From the NCBI GenBank assembly GCA_038236705.1, contig JBBRZN010000004.1, forward strand, positions 48,166-112,165: 64,000 bases of DNA, written 5' to 3'. The position numbers and the translations under genes are program-made. Shown here piece by piece: positions 25,382-33,159 of this stretch. Within the stretch, counting starts at the first letter, position 1; each line of letters begins with the position of its first letter. The DNA comes from AC-32 sp038236705. GTDB taxonomy: Bacteria > Actinomycetota > Thermoleophilia > Gaiellales > Gaiellaceae. A model generated the notes under the pieces. That model had not been told where the DNA came from. It saw only the letters and a list, made by a program, of their open reading frames with translations, and made no database searches.

Positions 25382-26329
25382 GTGGACGAGTTCTTTCACG
25401 CGGTTCGGGTCTTCTTCGATCACCTGGCCTCGGTCAGCTGGGCGGCGCTCGCGATCGCGCTCGCGCTGCACTTCGCGAAAGTGGCGGTGCGGACTGTCGC
25501 CTGGCGCAACATCCTGCGGGCCGCCTACCCGCAGACCAAGGTGCGGCTGCGGCCCGTCTTCGGCGCCTACGTGGCCGGCGTCGGGGTCAACTCGATCGTG
25601 CCGGGAAGAGGCGGCGATCTCGTCAAGCTCTACCTCGTCCGGCAGAAGGTTCCCGGGACCACCTACACGACTCTCGCCTCCACGCTCTTCGCGGAGACGC
25701 TCGTCGACCTTGTGCTCGCAGGCGTCATCTTCATCTGGGCGCTGACGCAAGGCGTGCTGCCGGGCCTCAGCGTCTTGCCGAACCTTCCCACCTTTGACTG
25801 GGGCTGGCTCCTGCGGCACGGGCGCCTCACGGCCACGGTCGTTGCCTTGCTGGTGCTCGGCGCGCTCTGGTTCGGCTGGTGGGCGTCCCGGCACATCGAG
25901 GGGTTCAAGCAGCGAGTCGGCGCCGGCTTCGCGATCCTGCGCGACCGGCCGCGATACGCACGCGAGGTGGCGAGCTGGCAGCTGCTGAGCTGGGTCTTCC
26001 GGCTCGCCTCACTTTTCTTCTTCCTGCGAGCCTTCCACGTGCGGGCGACGGTGCACAACGCGCTCCTGGCACAGACGGTGGACAGCCTCGCCACGCTGTT
26101 GCCGTTCTCACCCGGCGGCGCGGGCACCAAGCAGGGGCTGCTCGTCTATGTCCTGAGAGGCCAGGCCTCGTCCTCGGAGCTGCTCGCCTTCAGCGTCGGC
26201 ACGAACATCGCCATCACGGTCTTCAACGTCGCGCTCGCGGCCGCCGCGGTCTTCCTGATGCTGCGAACGCTGCGCCTCGGCGAGATCATCGGGCGCGCGA
26301 AGGCGGCCCGTAAGTCGGAGCAGGCCTAG
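25382..26329 (+). CDS. Lysylphosphatidylglycerol-synthase-TM-like flippase family (UPF0104)
   Basis: A 315-residue polytopic membrane protein with about eight helices. The conserved features include YVAGVGVNSIVPGRGGDLVKLYLVR near residue 60 and DSLATLLPFSPGGAGTKQGLLVY near 230, matching the membrane domain of MprF/AglD-type proteins thought to move lipids or lipid-linked sugars. The start is GTG 25382, only 20 bp from the divergent valS start, and its stop overlaps clpX by 4 nt tail-to-tail. The cargo is unknown. Confidence 0.85.
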   Translation: MDEFFHAVRVFFDHLASVSWAALAIALALHFAKVAVRTVAWRNILRAAYPQTKVRLRPVFGAYVAGVGVNSIVPGRGGDLVKLYLVRQKVPGTTYTTLASTLFAETLVDLVLAGVIFIWALTQGVLPGLSVLPNLPTFDWGWLLRHGRLTATVVALLVLGALWFGWWASRHIEGFKQRVGAGFAILRDRPRYAREVASWQLLSWVFRLASLFFFLRAFHVRATVHNALLAQTVDSLATLLPFSPGGAGTKQGLLVYVLRGQASSSELLAFSVGTNIAITVFNVALAAAAVFLMLRTLRLGEIIGRAKAARKSEQA

Positions 26330-27603
26330 GCCGACTCTTCGGCGAGCTCTTCGGGCTGCTCGTCGTCGGCGCCGGCGCTCGTCACGAGCGTCGGCTTGAG
26401 ACCCTTCTCGATCGTCTCCTTCGTGATCGCGCACTTGACGACGTCCTTGCGCGACGGGAGCTCGAACATGACGTCGAGCAGAGCGGTCTCGATGATCGAG
26501 CGCAGGCCGCGGGCCCCGGTCTCGCGCTTGAGCGCCTTCTCCGCGATCTCCCAGAGGGCCTCTTCGGTGAAGACGAGCTCGATGTTGTCGTAGGCGAAGA
26601 AGCGCTGGTACTGGCGCGTGAGCGCGTTCTTCGGCTCGGTCAGGATCTGGACGAGGTCTTCCTTCTGGAGTTGGTGCACGGCCGACACCACGGGCAGCCG
26701 GCCGATGAACTCCGGAATCAGGCCGTACGAGAGCAGGTCCTCCGGCATCACCTTGGCGAGCGTCTCGGAAGCCTCGAACGAGTTCCGCGAGCGGATGTCC
26801 GCGCCGAAGCCGACCGCGTGCTTGCCGATCCGCCGGCCGATGATCTTCTCCAGGTCGGCGAAGGCGCCGCCGCAGATGAAGAGGATGTTGGTCGTGTCGA
26901 TCGAGAGGAACTCCTGGTGCGGGTGCTTGCGCCCGCCCTGCGGCGGCACCGAGGCCACCGTTCCCTCGAGGATCTTCAGCAGCGCCTGCTGCACGCCCTC
27001 GCCCGAGACGTCGCGCGTGATCGACGGGTTGTCCGCCTTCCGCGCGATCTTGTCCACCTCGTCGATGTAGATGATCCCGGTCTCGGCCTTCTTGATGTCG
27101 AAGTCGGCGGCCTGGATCAGCTTGAGCAGGATGTTCTCGACATCCTCGCCCACGTAGCCGGCCTCGGTGAGCGCGGTCGCGTCGGCGATCGCGAACGGGA
27201 CGTTGAGGATCCGCGCCAGCGTCTGCGCCAGCAGCGTCTTCCCGCACCCGGTCGGCCCGAGCAGGAGGATGTTCGACTTCTGCAACTCGACCTCGTCATC
27301 CTCGGTCGCCATCTGCACGCGCTTGTAGTGGTTGTAAACGGCGACCGCGAGCGTGCGCTTGGCTTCCTCCTGCGAAACGACGTAGTCGTTCAGGACCGAG
27401 TAGATGTCCTTCGGCCGCGGCAGGTTCTCGAGGTCCAGCTGCGCGGGAGCGGTCAGCTCCTCGTCGATGATCTCGTTGCAGAGATCGATGCACTCGTCGC
27501 AGATGTAGACGCCGGGACCGGCGATCAATTTCTTGACTTGGCGCTGGCTCTTGCCGCAGAAACTGCAAAGCAGCTGCTCGTTGCCGTCAGATGCTCGGGC
27601 CAC
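26326..27603 (-). CDS. clpX: ATP-dependent Clp protease unfoldase ClpX
   Basis: A 425-residue AAA+ unfoldase. The N-terminal zinc-binding domain is CSFCGKS...CDECIDLC. Walker A LLGPTGCGKTLLAQ, Walker B GIIYIDEVDKI, pore loop GYVGEDVEN (pore-1 Tyr-Val-Gly), RKADNPSITRDVSGEGVQQALLK and the ClpP-docking IGF-like loop RIGKHAVGFGADI are visible. It feeds substrates to the ClpP encoded just upstream in the same operon (33-nt gap). Confidence 0.97.
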   Translation of the reverse strand: MARASDGNEQLLCSFCGKSQRQVKKLIAGPGVYICDECIDLCNEIIDEELTAPAQLDLENLPRPKDIYSVLNDYVVSQEEAKRTLAVAVYNHYKRVQMATEDDEVELQKSNILLLGPTGCGKTLLAQTLARILNVPFAIADATALTEAGYVGEDVENILLKLIQAADFDIKKAETGIIYIDEVDKIARKADNPSITRDVSGEGVQQALLKILEGTVASVPPQGGRKHPHQEFLSIDTTNILFICGGAFADLEKIIGRRIGKHAVGFGADIRSRNSFEASETLAKVMPEDLLSYGLIPEFIGRLPVVSAVHQLQKEDLVQILTEPKNALTRQYQRFFAYDNIELVFTEEALWEIAEKALKRETGARGLRSIIETALLDVMFELPSRKDVVKCAITKETIEKGLKPTLVTSAGADDEQPEELAEESA

Positions 27604-27636
27604 GTCTCTCCTTTTAGCTGGAAAACGTCCGGACTG

Positions 27637-28248
27637 CTAGGGCTTGACGCCGTCTTTCGCCGTATCGCGGTGAATGATCACGTTGTCGATGATGCCGTAG
27701 TCCTTCGCTTCTTGCGGGGTCATGAAGTAGTCGCGCTCCATGTCCTTTGAGACTTTTTCCATTGGTTGTCCCGTGTGCTCGGACATGATCTCCTCGAGCC
27801 GTCGCTTGAGGGCAATCGTCTCGCGGGCATGGATCTCGATGTCGGTCGCCTGCCCCTGGAAGCCGCCCCAGACCTGGTGGATCAGGATCTTGGCGTTCGG
27901 CAGCGCCATCCGCTTTCCTTTCGCGCCGCCGGCCAGCAGGAGCGCGCCCATCGACATCGCGGTGCCAACGCAGATGGTCTGCACGTCGGGCTTGATGAAC
28001 TGCATCGTGTCGTAGATCGCGAGCCCGTGGTACACGGAGCCGCCCGGTGAGTTGACGTAGATCGAGACGTCCTTGTCGGGGTCTTCGGACTCGAGATGGA
28101 GGAGCTGGGCGATGATCAGGTTGGCGATCTGGTCGTCCACGGCCGTGCCGAGGAAGATGATTCGCTCGTTCAGGAGGCGCGAGTAGATGTCGAACGCGCG
28201 CTCGCCTCGGGAAGTCTGCTCGATCACCATCGGGATCAACGGGCTCAT
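27637..28248 (-). CDS. clpP: ATP-dependent Clp protease proteolytic subunit ClpP
   Basis: A 203-residue serine protease. Start ATG 28248 (MSPLIPMVIEQTSRGERAFD). Catalytic Ser in GTAMSMGALLLAGG, His in AKILIHQVWGG, Asp in ERDYFMTPQEAKDYGIID. It is preceded by tig with a 4-nt ATGA overlap and followed by clpX. Only one clpP copy is in the window; actinobacteria often have two elsewhere. Confidence 0.96.
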   Translation of the reverse strand: MSPLIPMVIEQTSRGERAFDIYSRLLNERIIFLGTAVDDQIANLIIAQLLHLESEDPDKDVSIYVNSPGGSVYHGLAIYDTMQFIKPDVQTICVGTAMSMGALLLAGGAKGKRMALPNAKILIHQVWGGFQGQATDIEIHARETIALKRRLEEIMSEHTGQPMEKVSKDMERDYFMTPQEAKDYGIIDNVIIHRDTAKDGVKP

Positions 28249-29597
28249 GCTGGCTCCTTGCTGCCGGGGGTCCACAGGTTCGTCTCGGTCTTGGGCGTTT
28301 CCTTGTCGGGCGTCCAAATTTCTTCTCGTGCGCGCGCGACCTCGACCGGGACGCGCTTCACTTCGGCGGACACGCGGTCGAGCGCCTTGCGCAGACGGAG
28401 GTCGCCGCGCAGCGCCTCCTGGCGGCCGTCGCTGAAGACCTGCTTGGTCGCCTCGTCCACATCGTCGCCCTGGAGGTCGGCCTGCTCGCGGATCAAGTCC
28501 TCGATCTCCTCGTCGGGGACCTCGAGGCCGAGCTGGTCGGCGACCGCCTCGAGCACGAGCTCGCGCGCGACCGAGAGCGCCGCCTCTGCGCCCATGCGCT
28601 CGACGAGCTGGTCGGCCGTCTGACCGGAGAGCTGAAAGTACGCCTCGGCGCTGATGCCACGGCGCTCGAGCGAGCGGCCGAGCCCGTTCAGCAGCTCGCG
28701 CGTCCTCGCCTCGACGAGCGGCCCGCCGACCTGGACGTTCGAGGCCTCGACCAGGCGGTCGACTGCGGCCGAGCGGAACTGCGTCTCCGCCTCTTCCTCC
28801 AGCACCTCGCGGATGCGGCGCTCGATGTCGGCGCGGAGCTCTTCCAGCGAGTCGAACTCGCTCGCGGCCTTGGCCAGCTCGTCGTCGAGCGGCGAGAGCA
28901 CCTTCTCCTTCAGTTCCTTGACCTCGACCTTCGCCGTGCCGGTCGAGCCGTCGGCCAGCTCGAACTCGACCTCTTTCGTCTCGCCCTGCGAAGCGCCCGT
29001 GAGCGCGCGCTCGATCTCCTCGACGAGCCGGCCGGAGCCGAGCTCGACGACGAGGTCGCGCTGCCCTTCGCCGGCCTCGTCGAGCGCGTCCACCACGAGC
29101 ACGTCACCGGTTCGGGCCGGCCGGCCCTCGACCGGCGCCAGCTCGGCGACGGAGGAGCGCAGCTCCTCGAGCTCCTGGTCGATCAGCCCCTCCGGAATCT
29201 CCGGCTCGGCGTACGACACCTCGAGCTCGGTCCAGTCGGCAGGCTCCGGCTTGGGCTGCACGGGCACGGTGGCGGTGAACTGGAACTCCTCGTCCTCGGA
29301 GGTCGGCAACTCGTAGTCGTACTCGGGCGCGGCGATCGGGCGGATGCGCGTGGTCGCCGCGGCGTTCATGAACCAGCCGCCGATGTGACTCTCGACGGCC
29401 TCCTTGAAGATCCGCTCGCGGCCGAGGCGGGCCTGCAGCACCTCCGGCGGCACCTTCCCCTCACGGAAGCCCGGCACCTTCACCGAGCCGGCCAGGTCCG
29501 AGGTCGCGTGCTCGACCGCATGCTCGAGGTCCTCCTGGGGGACCTCGACCGTGAGTCGAACCTTGTTGTCGGGCAGCTCCTCGAGCTGGGTGGCCAT
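28245..29597 (-). CDS. tig: Trigger factor (ribosome-associated chaperone)
   Basis: A 450-residue chaperone that binds L23 at the exit tunnel. The N-terminal ribosome-binding signature GFREGKVPPEVLQARLGRE is present. A central FKBP-type PPIase region (TGDVLVVDAL, LVEEIERALTGASQGET) and a long helical C-terminal arm follow. Start chosen at ATG 29597; an in-frame ATG at 29609 is possible. It is the first gene of tig-clpP-clpX. Confidence 0.95.
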   Translation of the reverse strand: MATQLEELPDNKVRLTVEVPQEDLEHAVEHATSDLAGSVKVPGFREGKVPPEVLQARLGRERIFKEAVESHIGGWFMNAAATTRIRPIAAPEYDYELPTSEDEEFQFTATVPVQPKPEPADWTELEVSYAEPEIPEGLIDQELEELRSSVAELAPVEGRPARTGDVLVVDALDEAGEGQRDLVVELGSGRLVEEIERALTGASQGETKEVEFELADGSTGTAKVEVKELKEKVLSPLDDELAKAASEFDSLEELRADIERRIREVLEEEAETQFRSAAVDRLVEASNVQVGGPLVEARTRELLNGLGRSLERRGISAEAYFQLSGQTADQLVERMGAEAALSVARELVLEAVADQLGLEVPDEEIEDLIREQADLQGDDVDEATKQVFSDGRQEALRGDLRLRKALDRVSAEVKRVPVEVARAREEIWTPDKETPKTETNLWTPGSKEPA

Positions 29598-29645
29598 CAC
29601 CCGGCCCATTCAAGCAAAGTGGAGCCGGGAGCCGTAGTGGGCGCT

Positions 29646-29752
29646 CCGTCGCCGCAGCCGACCTGTGCGGCTGCGGCTCACTGCGGCGACTCCGGCAGTC
29701 GAAGAAGCCGGCGGAGGTCGTCATGGCTGCGTAGCAGCCGGACTTCCGGCGG
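29646..29752 (+). repeat. tRNA-associated two-hairpin repeat, copy 1
   Basis: About 107 bp. Hairpin 1: GCCGCAGCC (29651-29659) with GGCTGCGGC (29669-29677). Hairpin 2: nested stem at 29708-29752 with outer arms CCGGCGGAGGTC and GACTTCCGGCGG (10 Watson-Crick pairs, a G-U, one mismatch) and inner GGCTGC-GTA-GCAGCC. The foot of hairpin 2 lies 3 nt beyond the 3' end of tRNA-Leu. Related copies lie at 30584-30688, 32454-32552 and a fragment at 32328-32343. Confidence 0.75.
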
Positions 29753-29755
29753 CGA

Positions 29756-29841
29756 TGCGGGCGAGAGGACTCGAACCTCTAAGGGGCATTAACCCCAACG
29801 GGACCTAAACCCGCCGCGTCTGCCAGTTCCGCCACGCCCGC
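29756..29841 (-). tRNA. tRNA-Leu (TAG)
   Basis: An 86-nt class II tRNA on the minus strand beginning GCGGGCGTGGCGGAACTGG. Anticodon loop TTTAGGT with anticodon TAG. It has the long variable arm (TGGGGTTAATGCCCC) expected of leucine tRNAs, acceptor stem GCGGGCG/CGCCCGC and discriminator A73, the leucine identity base. CCA is not encoded. Confidence 0.97.
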
Positions 29842-29881
29842 GCGTTTCGAAAAGGATACGGGCGAGCAAGCCGTGCTCGTG

Positions 29882-30034
29882 ATGCGAGAGCAAGACGACC
29901 GCGAGCTCGAGAGCCGCGAATCCGCCGAAACCAAGTTCGACGAGGCCGCCGAAGAGGAGTCGGAGGAGCGCGAAGAGGCCGCCGAGCGGCTCCCCGATCC
30001 TCCCGCTCCGGAAGAGGAGAACGACTCCAGCTAA
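29882..30034 (+). CDS. Very acidic small protein
   Basis: A 50-residue ORF beginning MREQDDRELESRESAETKF. It is about 40% Asp+Glu, without hydrophobic segments, so it is probably disordered. In-frame GTG codons lie just upstream (29870-29879). It starts 40 bp from the 5' end of the divergent tRNA-Leu and is followed 33 bp later by another small plus-strand gene. The third-position G/C pattern is consistent with coding. Function unknown. Confidence 0.5.
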   Translation: MREQDDRELESRESAETKFDEAAEEESEEREEAAERLPDPPAPEEENDSS

Positions 30035-30067
30035 CTAATACCGGCGAGAGCAGTCTCAAGCCTCGTC

Positions 30068-30271
30068 ATGAACGGAACGGTCCTCCAACTCCCCACGGTC
30101 GAGTCGCTGAGCGACGAGATCCGCGGGCTCGTCTACGAGCGGCAGACGATGCGCACGATCGGTGTCGCCTCCGAGGAGCTCGAGCGCAACCGCGTCGAGC
30201 TCGTCCGAGCCCAGCAGGAGCTCGTCCAGGCACTGATCCGGCGCCACCTCCCCGCCGGCCGCGCCGCGTAG
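30068..30271 (+). CDS. Small helical hypothetical protein
   Basis: A 67-residue protein starting MNGTVLQLPTVESLSDEIRGL. It is predicted mostly helical with the amphipathic stretch SEELERNRVELVRAQQELVQAL. Short proteins with this layout are widespread in Thermoleophilia-type genomes, to my recollection, but have no known role. It lies between the acidic micro-ORF and tRNA-His, all on the plus strand. Confidence 0.65.
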   Translation: MNGTVLQLPTVESLSDEIRGLVYERQTMRTIGVASEELERNRVELVRAQQELVQALIRRHLPAGRAA

Positions 30272-30308
30272 CCACAGGCGCCCGACGGGCTATCCTGTCT
30301 CCGCTCGC

Positions 30309-30382
30309 GGTGGCGGTAGCTCAGTTGGTAGAGCCCCGGGTTGTGGTCCCGGTGGTCGCGGGTTCGAGTCCCGTCCGCCACC
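30309..30382 (+). tRNA. tRNA-His (GTG)
   Basis: A 74-nt tRNA. The extra G at position -1 (30309) pairs with C73 (30382), the histidine identity feature. Acceptor GTGGCGG/CCGCCAC, anticodon loop TTGTGGT with anticodon GTG. The 128 bp between it and the next tRNA holds no gene that I can see. Confidence 0.97.
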
Positions 30383-30510
30383 CTCGCGTCCCTGGCCGCT
30401 GACGGCACGGCGCTCTCCAGACCCGTGCCATGTAGCACTGTGTCTTCCGGCACCGCACCGCCAGCGGCGCGCCAGGAACCCGAGGTTGGTCTGGCAAACT
30501 CACTCACAAC

Positions 30511-30581
30511 GGCCCCGTAGCTCAGCGGAAGAGCAACGGACTTCGAATCCGTGTGCGGAGGTTCGACTCCTCCCGGGGCCA
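30511..30581 (+). tRNA. tRNA-Arg (TCG)
   Basis: A 71-nt cloverleaf beginning GGCCCCGTAGCTCAGCGG, with a short D-loop. Anticodon stem-loop ACGGACTTCGAATCCGT, anticodon TCG reading CGA-type codons. Acceptor GGCCCCG/CGGGGCC, discriminator A. A two-hairpin repeat starts 3 nt after its 3' end. Confidence 0.96.
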
Positions 30582-30583
30582 TT

Positions 30584-30688
30584 CCCGTCGCACTCCGCCC
30601 GCTTCGCGGGCATGACGACTTGCGACGGATCATCTCGCTCTCGTTGCCGCTCCGAGCCGCGCCCGCCATGTCGGTCGCGGCGACGGGG
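30584..30688 (-). repeat. tRNA-associated two-hairpin repeat, copy 2
   Basis: Same family as 29646-29752 but inverted, so hairpin 2 again abuts a tRNA 3' end (tRNA-Arg TCG). Read on the minus strand, hairpin 2 has outer arms CCGTCGCAAGTC and GAGTGCGACGG and inner stem GCCCGC-GAA-GCGGGC (30597-30611). Hairpin 1 is GCCGCG...CGCGGC. Arm sequences differ from the other copies at many positions, yet pairing is kept. Confidence 0.7.
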
Positions 30689-30692
30689 GCGC

Positions 30693-31364
30693 TCAGGTAG
30701 CTGCTGAGGCTCGAGAGCCGAGCGGCGTGTCGTCAAGATGGCGCCGAAGCTCATCGACGGACTCGAAGACCGCTAGTGCGCCGGCGTCGCGCAGCTCCTG
30801 CTCGGAGAAGCCGCCCGTGATCACGCAGATCGTCTCGAGGCCCGCCTTCCGCGCGGCCTCCACGTCCCACGGGGTGTCGCCGACCATGACCGCGTCCTCC
30901 GTGCCCGCCTTCTCGAGCGCGGCGTGGACGAGGTCCGGCTCGGGTTTCGTCGCCTCGACGTCGTCGTCGGTCGTCCACGCGTCCGCGAGCTCGCGCGCGT
31001 CCAGGAGCTCGAGGTAGTGGTCGATCTCGTCCTGCGGCGAGGAGCTCGCGAGGACGACGGTCAGGCCTCGCTCCTTCAGCTCGGCGATCAGCTCCCTCGA
31101 GCCCTCGAGCGGCGAGACCTCGCCGATCAGCCGCCTGTACTCCTCGTCGCGCGCCTCGCGGATCTCCTCCCCTCGCTCCTCGTCCAGGCGCTCACCGAGG
31201 AGCGCCGGCAGGAGCTGATCGCCGCCCATGCCCACGTGCCGGTGGATCCGCCAGAGCGGCAGGACGATCCCGCTCCGGCGGAAGGCCCGGTACCACGCGA
31301 GCGCGTGGTGGTAGTTGGAGTCGATCAGCGTGCCGTCGACGTCCAGCAGTGCGGCTCGCGTCAC
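30693..31364 (-). CDS. HAD-superfamily phosphatase (phosphoglycolate-phosphatase-like)
   Basis: A 223-residue HAD hydrolase with all four motifs: LLDVDGTLIDSN (nucleophile Asp), VLASSS, Lys in EATKPEPD, and VMVGDTPWDVEAARKAG. The helical cap is of subclass I. The substrate is probably a small phosphate ester and cannot be predicted. Its stop lies 5 bp from the repeat copy; it is followed upstream on the same strand, with no gap, by a DJ-1 family gene. Confidence 0.88.
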   Translation of the reverse strand: MTRAALLDVDGTLIDSNYHHALAWYRAFRRSGIVLPLWRIHRHVGMGGDQLLPALLGERLDEERGEEIREARDEEYRRLIGEVSPLEGSRELIAELKERGLTVVLASSSPQDEIDHYLELLDARELADAWTTDDDVEATKPEPDLVHAALEKAGTEDAVMVGDTPWDVEAARKAGLETICVITGGFSEQELRDAGALAVFESVDELRRHLDDTPLGSRASAAT

Positions 31365-31949
31365 CTACTTCGGTGTCGCGTCCGCGTGCACGGCCTGCTT
31401 GGCGTGCCGGCCCTCGGCGAACTCCTCGACGATCTTCGCGTTGAACGCCGGCAGGTCGTCCGGCTTGCGGCTCGTCACGAGGCCGTCCTCGACGACGACT
31501 TCTTCGTCGACCCAGTTGCCGCCGGCGTTGCGGATGTCGGTGCATAGGCTCGGCCAGGACGTGACCGTGCGGTCGCGCACGACCCCCGCCTCGACCAGCA
31601 TCCAGGGACCGTGGCAGATGACGCCGACGGGCTTGCCCTGCTCGAAGAATTGGCGCGTGAACTCGACCGCGTTCTCGTCCATCCGCAGCGTGTCCGGGTT
31701 GCCGACCCCGCCGGGGATCACGAGCGCGTCGTAGTCGTCGGCGCTCGCCTCCTCGACCGTGCGATCGACCCTGAACGTGTCCGCCTTGTCGTAGTGGTTG
31801 AACGCCTGGATCTCCCCGTCCTCGAGCGAGACGAGCTCGGGAGTGGCGCCCTCGTTCTGGACTGCCTTCCACGGCTCGGTCAGCTCGACCTGCTCGACCA
31901 TGTCGGTGGCGAGGAACGCCACGCGCTTGCCCTGCAGCTTGTCAGCCAC
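31365..31949 (-). CDS. DJ-1/PfpI family protein
   Basis: A 194-residue class I glutamine-amidotransferase-like fold. The nucleophile elbow is GVICHGPWMLVEAGV with the catalytic Cys and adjacent His; the conserved Glu near the N-terminus lies in the VEQVELTEPW segment. YDALVIPGGVGNPDTLR matches the PfpI group. Members act as glyoxalase/deglycase-like stress enzymes or proteases. It directly precedes the HAD gene, suggesting co-transcription. Confidence 0.88.
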   Translation of the reverse strand: MADKLQGKRVAFLATDMVEQVELTEPWKAVQNEGATPELVSLEDGEIQAFNHYDKADTFRVDRTVEEASADDYDALVIPGGVGNPDTLRMDENAVEFTRQFFEQGKPVGVICHGPWMLVEAGVVRDRTVTSWPSLCTDIRNAGGNWVDEEVVVEDGLVTSRKPDDLPAFNAKIVEEFAEGRHAKQAVHADATPK

Positions 31950-31976
31950 GGCTAACCCCTTTCGCTTGAGTGCCGC

Positions 31977-32285
31977 CTACGGAGCGGGCGGTGGTGGTGG
32001 AGGCGGCTCTTCCTCCACGTAGGTGGTGCTTCGCCGCCTGACCGGTCGGTAAACCCGCCGCCTGACCGCGGGAGCCGACGCCGCCGGGTCGTCGTACCAG
32101 GGCCCCCAGAAGCCGGCGCCCCACCAGGTCCGCCAGAGGACGAGCGAGATCATGAAGACGACGAGCCCGACAACCATCAGGATGACGCCGACCACCTGTG
32201 GATCGACGCTGCCGCCGTCCACGTTGACCGCCCAGGTGAGGATCGCGCCGACGGCGATCAGGATCAAACTGAGGACGATTCCCAT
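31977..32285 (-). CDS. Small two-helix membrane protein (DUF6458-like)
   Basis: A 102-residue protein. Helix 1 (MGIVLSLILIAVGAILTWAV), a short outer loop VDGGSVDPQ, helix 2 (VVGVILMVVGLVVFMISLVL), then a basic cytoplasmic region (RRRVYRPVRRRS) and a Pro-rich tail. This matches a short actinobacterial family of unknown role that I recall as DUF6458. It is upstream of the DJ-1 gene with a 27-nt gap. Confidence 0.75.
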   Translation of the reverse strand: MGIVLSLILIAVGAILTWAVNVDGGSVDPQVVGVILMVVGLVVFMISLVLWRTWWGAGFWGPWYDDPAASAPAVRRRVYRPVRRRSTTYVEEEPPPPPPPAP

Positions 32286-32327
32286 CGGCCAATCTTCCTA
32301 CCCCGGCCCCTCGATTCGAACCGTTGA

Positions 32328-32343
32328 CCGGACTTTCGACGGG
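32328..32343 (+). repeat. Fragment of the tRNA-associated repeat
   Basis: CCGGACTTTCGACGGG at 32328-32343 repeats the right arm of hairpin 2 in the copy at 32454-32552 (GGACTTTCGACGG). It ends 2 nt from the 3' end of tRNA-Arg (TCT), the same spacing as the complete copies show at tRNA-Leu and tRNA-Arg (TCG). The left arm and hairpin 1 are missing. Confidence 0.55.
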
Positions 32344-32345
32344 AG

Positions 32346-32417
32346 TGCGCCTGGGAGGATTCGAACCTCCGACCGACGGCTTAGAAGGCCGTTGCTCTTC
32401 CGCTGAGCTACAGGCGC
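32346..32417 (-). tRNA. tRNA-Arg (TCT)
   Basis: A 72-nt cloverleaf on the minus strand beginning GCGCCTGTAGCTCAGCGG. Anticodon stem-loop ACGGCCTTCTAAGCCGT, anticodon TCT (reads AGA/AGG). Acceptor GCGCCTG/CAGGCGC, discriminator A. Its D-arm matches tRNA-Arg (TCG) nearby. Confidence 0.96.
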
Positions 32418-32453
32418 CCACTGAAAGCGTAGCGGGGTCTAAGCGACCAACGC

Positions 32454-32552
32454 GTCGCCGCAGCCGACATGCGCGGCTGCGGCTCACAGCGGCTTCTTTC
32501 GAGAAGCCGTCGAAAGTCGTCATGGCCGCGAAGCGGCCGGACTTTCGACGGC
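32454..32552 (+). repeat. tRNA-associated two-hairpin repeat, copy 3
   Basis: The best-preserved copy. Hairpin 1: GCCGCAGCC (32457-32465) / GGCTGCGGC (32475-32483). Hairpin 2: outer arms CCGTCGAAAGTC (32507-32518) and GACTTTCGACGG (32540-32551), perfect 12 bp, with inner GGCCG-CGAAG-CGGCC. It ends 4 bp from the stop of the convergent-side CAP-protein gene and lies 36 bp upstream of the 5' end of tRNA-Arg (TCT). Confidence 0.75.
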
Positions 32553-32555
32553 GAA

Positions 32556-33092
32556 CTAACGGCTGCGGGCGCCGAAGTCGGCGGTGACGACCGTGGCCGG
32601 TCTGCCGCCGTAGAGGCCTGGTGCGTGCGTGGAGTGCATCGCGCCGATGCCGATCTCCCGCCAGCGCGGCGAGAGCAGGTTGGCCCTGTGGGGCGGGCTG
32701 CCGAGCCAGAGCTTGATCGCGCGGAGCGGGCCGATGTCGGGTGCGCCCCAGAGCAGGTTCTCGCCCACGGTCCAGCTATGGAAGCCGCGCAATGGGTAGA
32801 ACTGCCCGATCCGAGAGGAGAAGGAGGCGCCGTTGGCGGAGTCGTGGCTGAAGTAGCCGCGCCGCGCCATCTCCGTCGAGTGAGCGTTGGCGGCAGCGGT
32901 CAGCGCGGGTGAGAGACGCAGACGCGTCAGGCCGCGCGCCGTTCGGAGCGCGTTCACCTGGTCGAGCAGCGCCGTCTGGAGCTGCGTAGCCAGCGCCATC
33001 GTGCCGCGAGGATCGGCCGAACCGGCCGAGGGGGCGGCCAGCGACACGAGGATCGCGGCCAGACCGGCGAGCGTGCGCACATTTGCTCCCAC
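32556..33092 (-). CDS. Secreted CAP-domain (SCP/PR1) protein
   Basis: A 178-residue protein with an N-terminal signal peptide (LAGLAAILVSLAAPSAGSA). The CAP domain has the typical LLDQVNALRTARGLTRLRLS opening, NAHSTEMARRGYFSHDS with the His, WTVGENLLWG and WLGSPPHRANLLSPRWREIGIG. Bacterial CAP proteins are extracellular and of mostly unknown function. A second CAP gene lies at 40984-41472. The stop is 4 bp from a dispersed repeat. Confidence 0.9.
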   Translation of the reverse strand: MGANVRTLAGLAAILVSLAAPSAGSADPRGTMALATQLQTALLDQVNALRTARGLTRLRLSPALTAAANAHSTEMARRGYFSHDSANGASFSSRIGQFYPLRGFHSWTVGENLLWGAPDIGPLRAIKLWLGSPPHRANLLSPRWREIGIGAMHSTHAPGLYGGRPATVVTADFGARSR

Positions 33093-33159
33093 CTCTGCAC
33101 CTTCGGCAGGGACGAGCGGGGGCTAAATCAATCAAAAGGGGTAGGTCCCTCCTGCTGGC

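Noticed and set aside
27637..28248. ClpP with MSMGA rather than ASMGA around the catalytic Ser, a possible inactive paralogue
   Set aside because: Ser, His and Asp of the triad are all in place and the tig-clpP-clpX context is standard.
32311..32330. tRNA pseudogene fragment suggested by GGTTCGAATC on the minus strand
   Set aside because: The T-stem does not pair beyond one base pair and no acceptor or anticodon arm follows.
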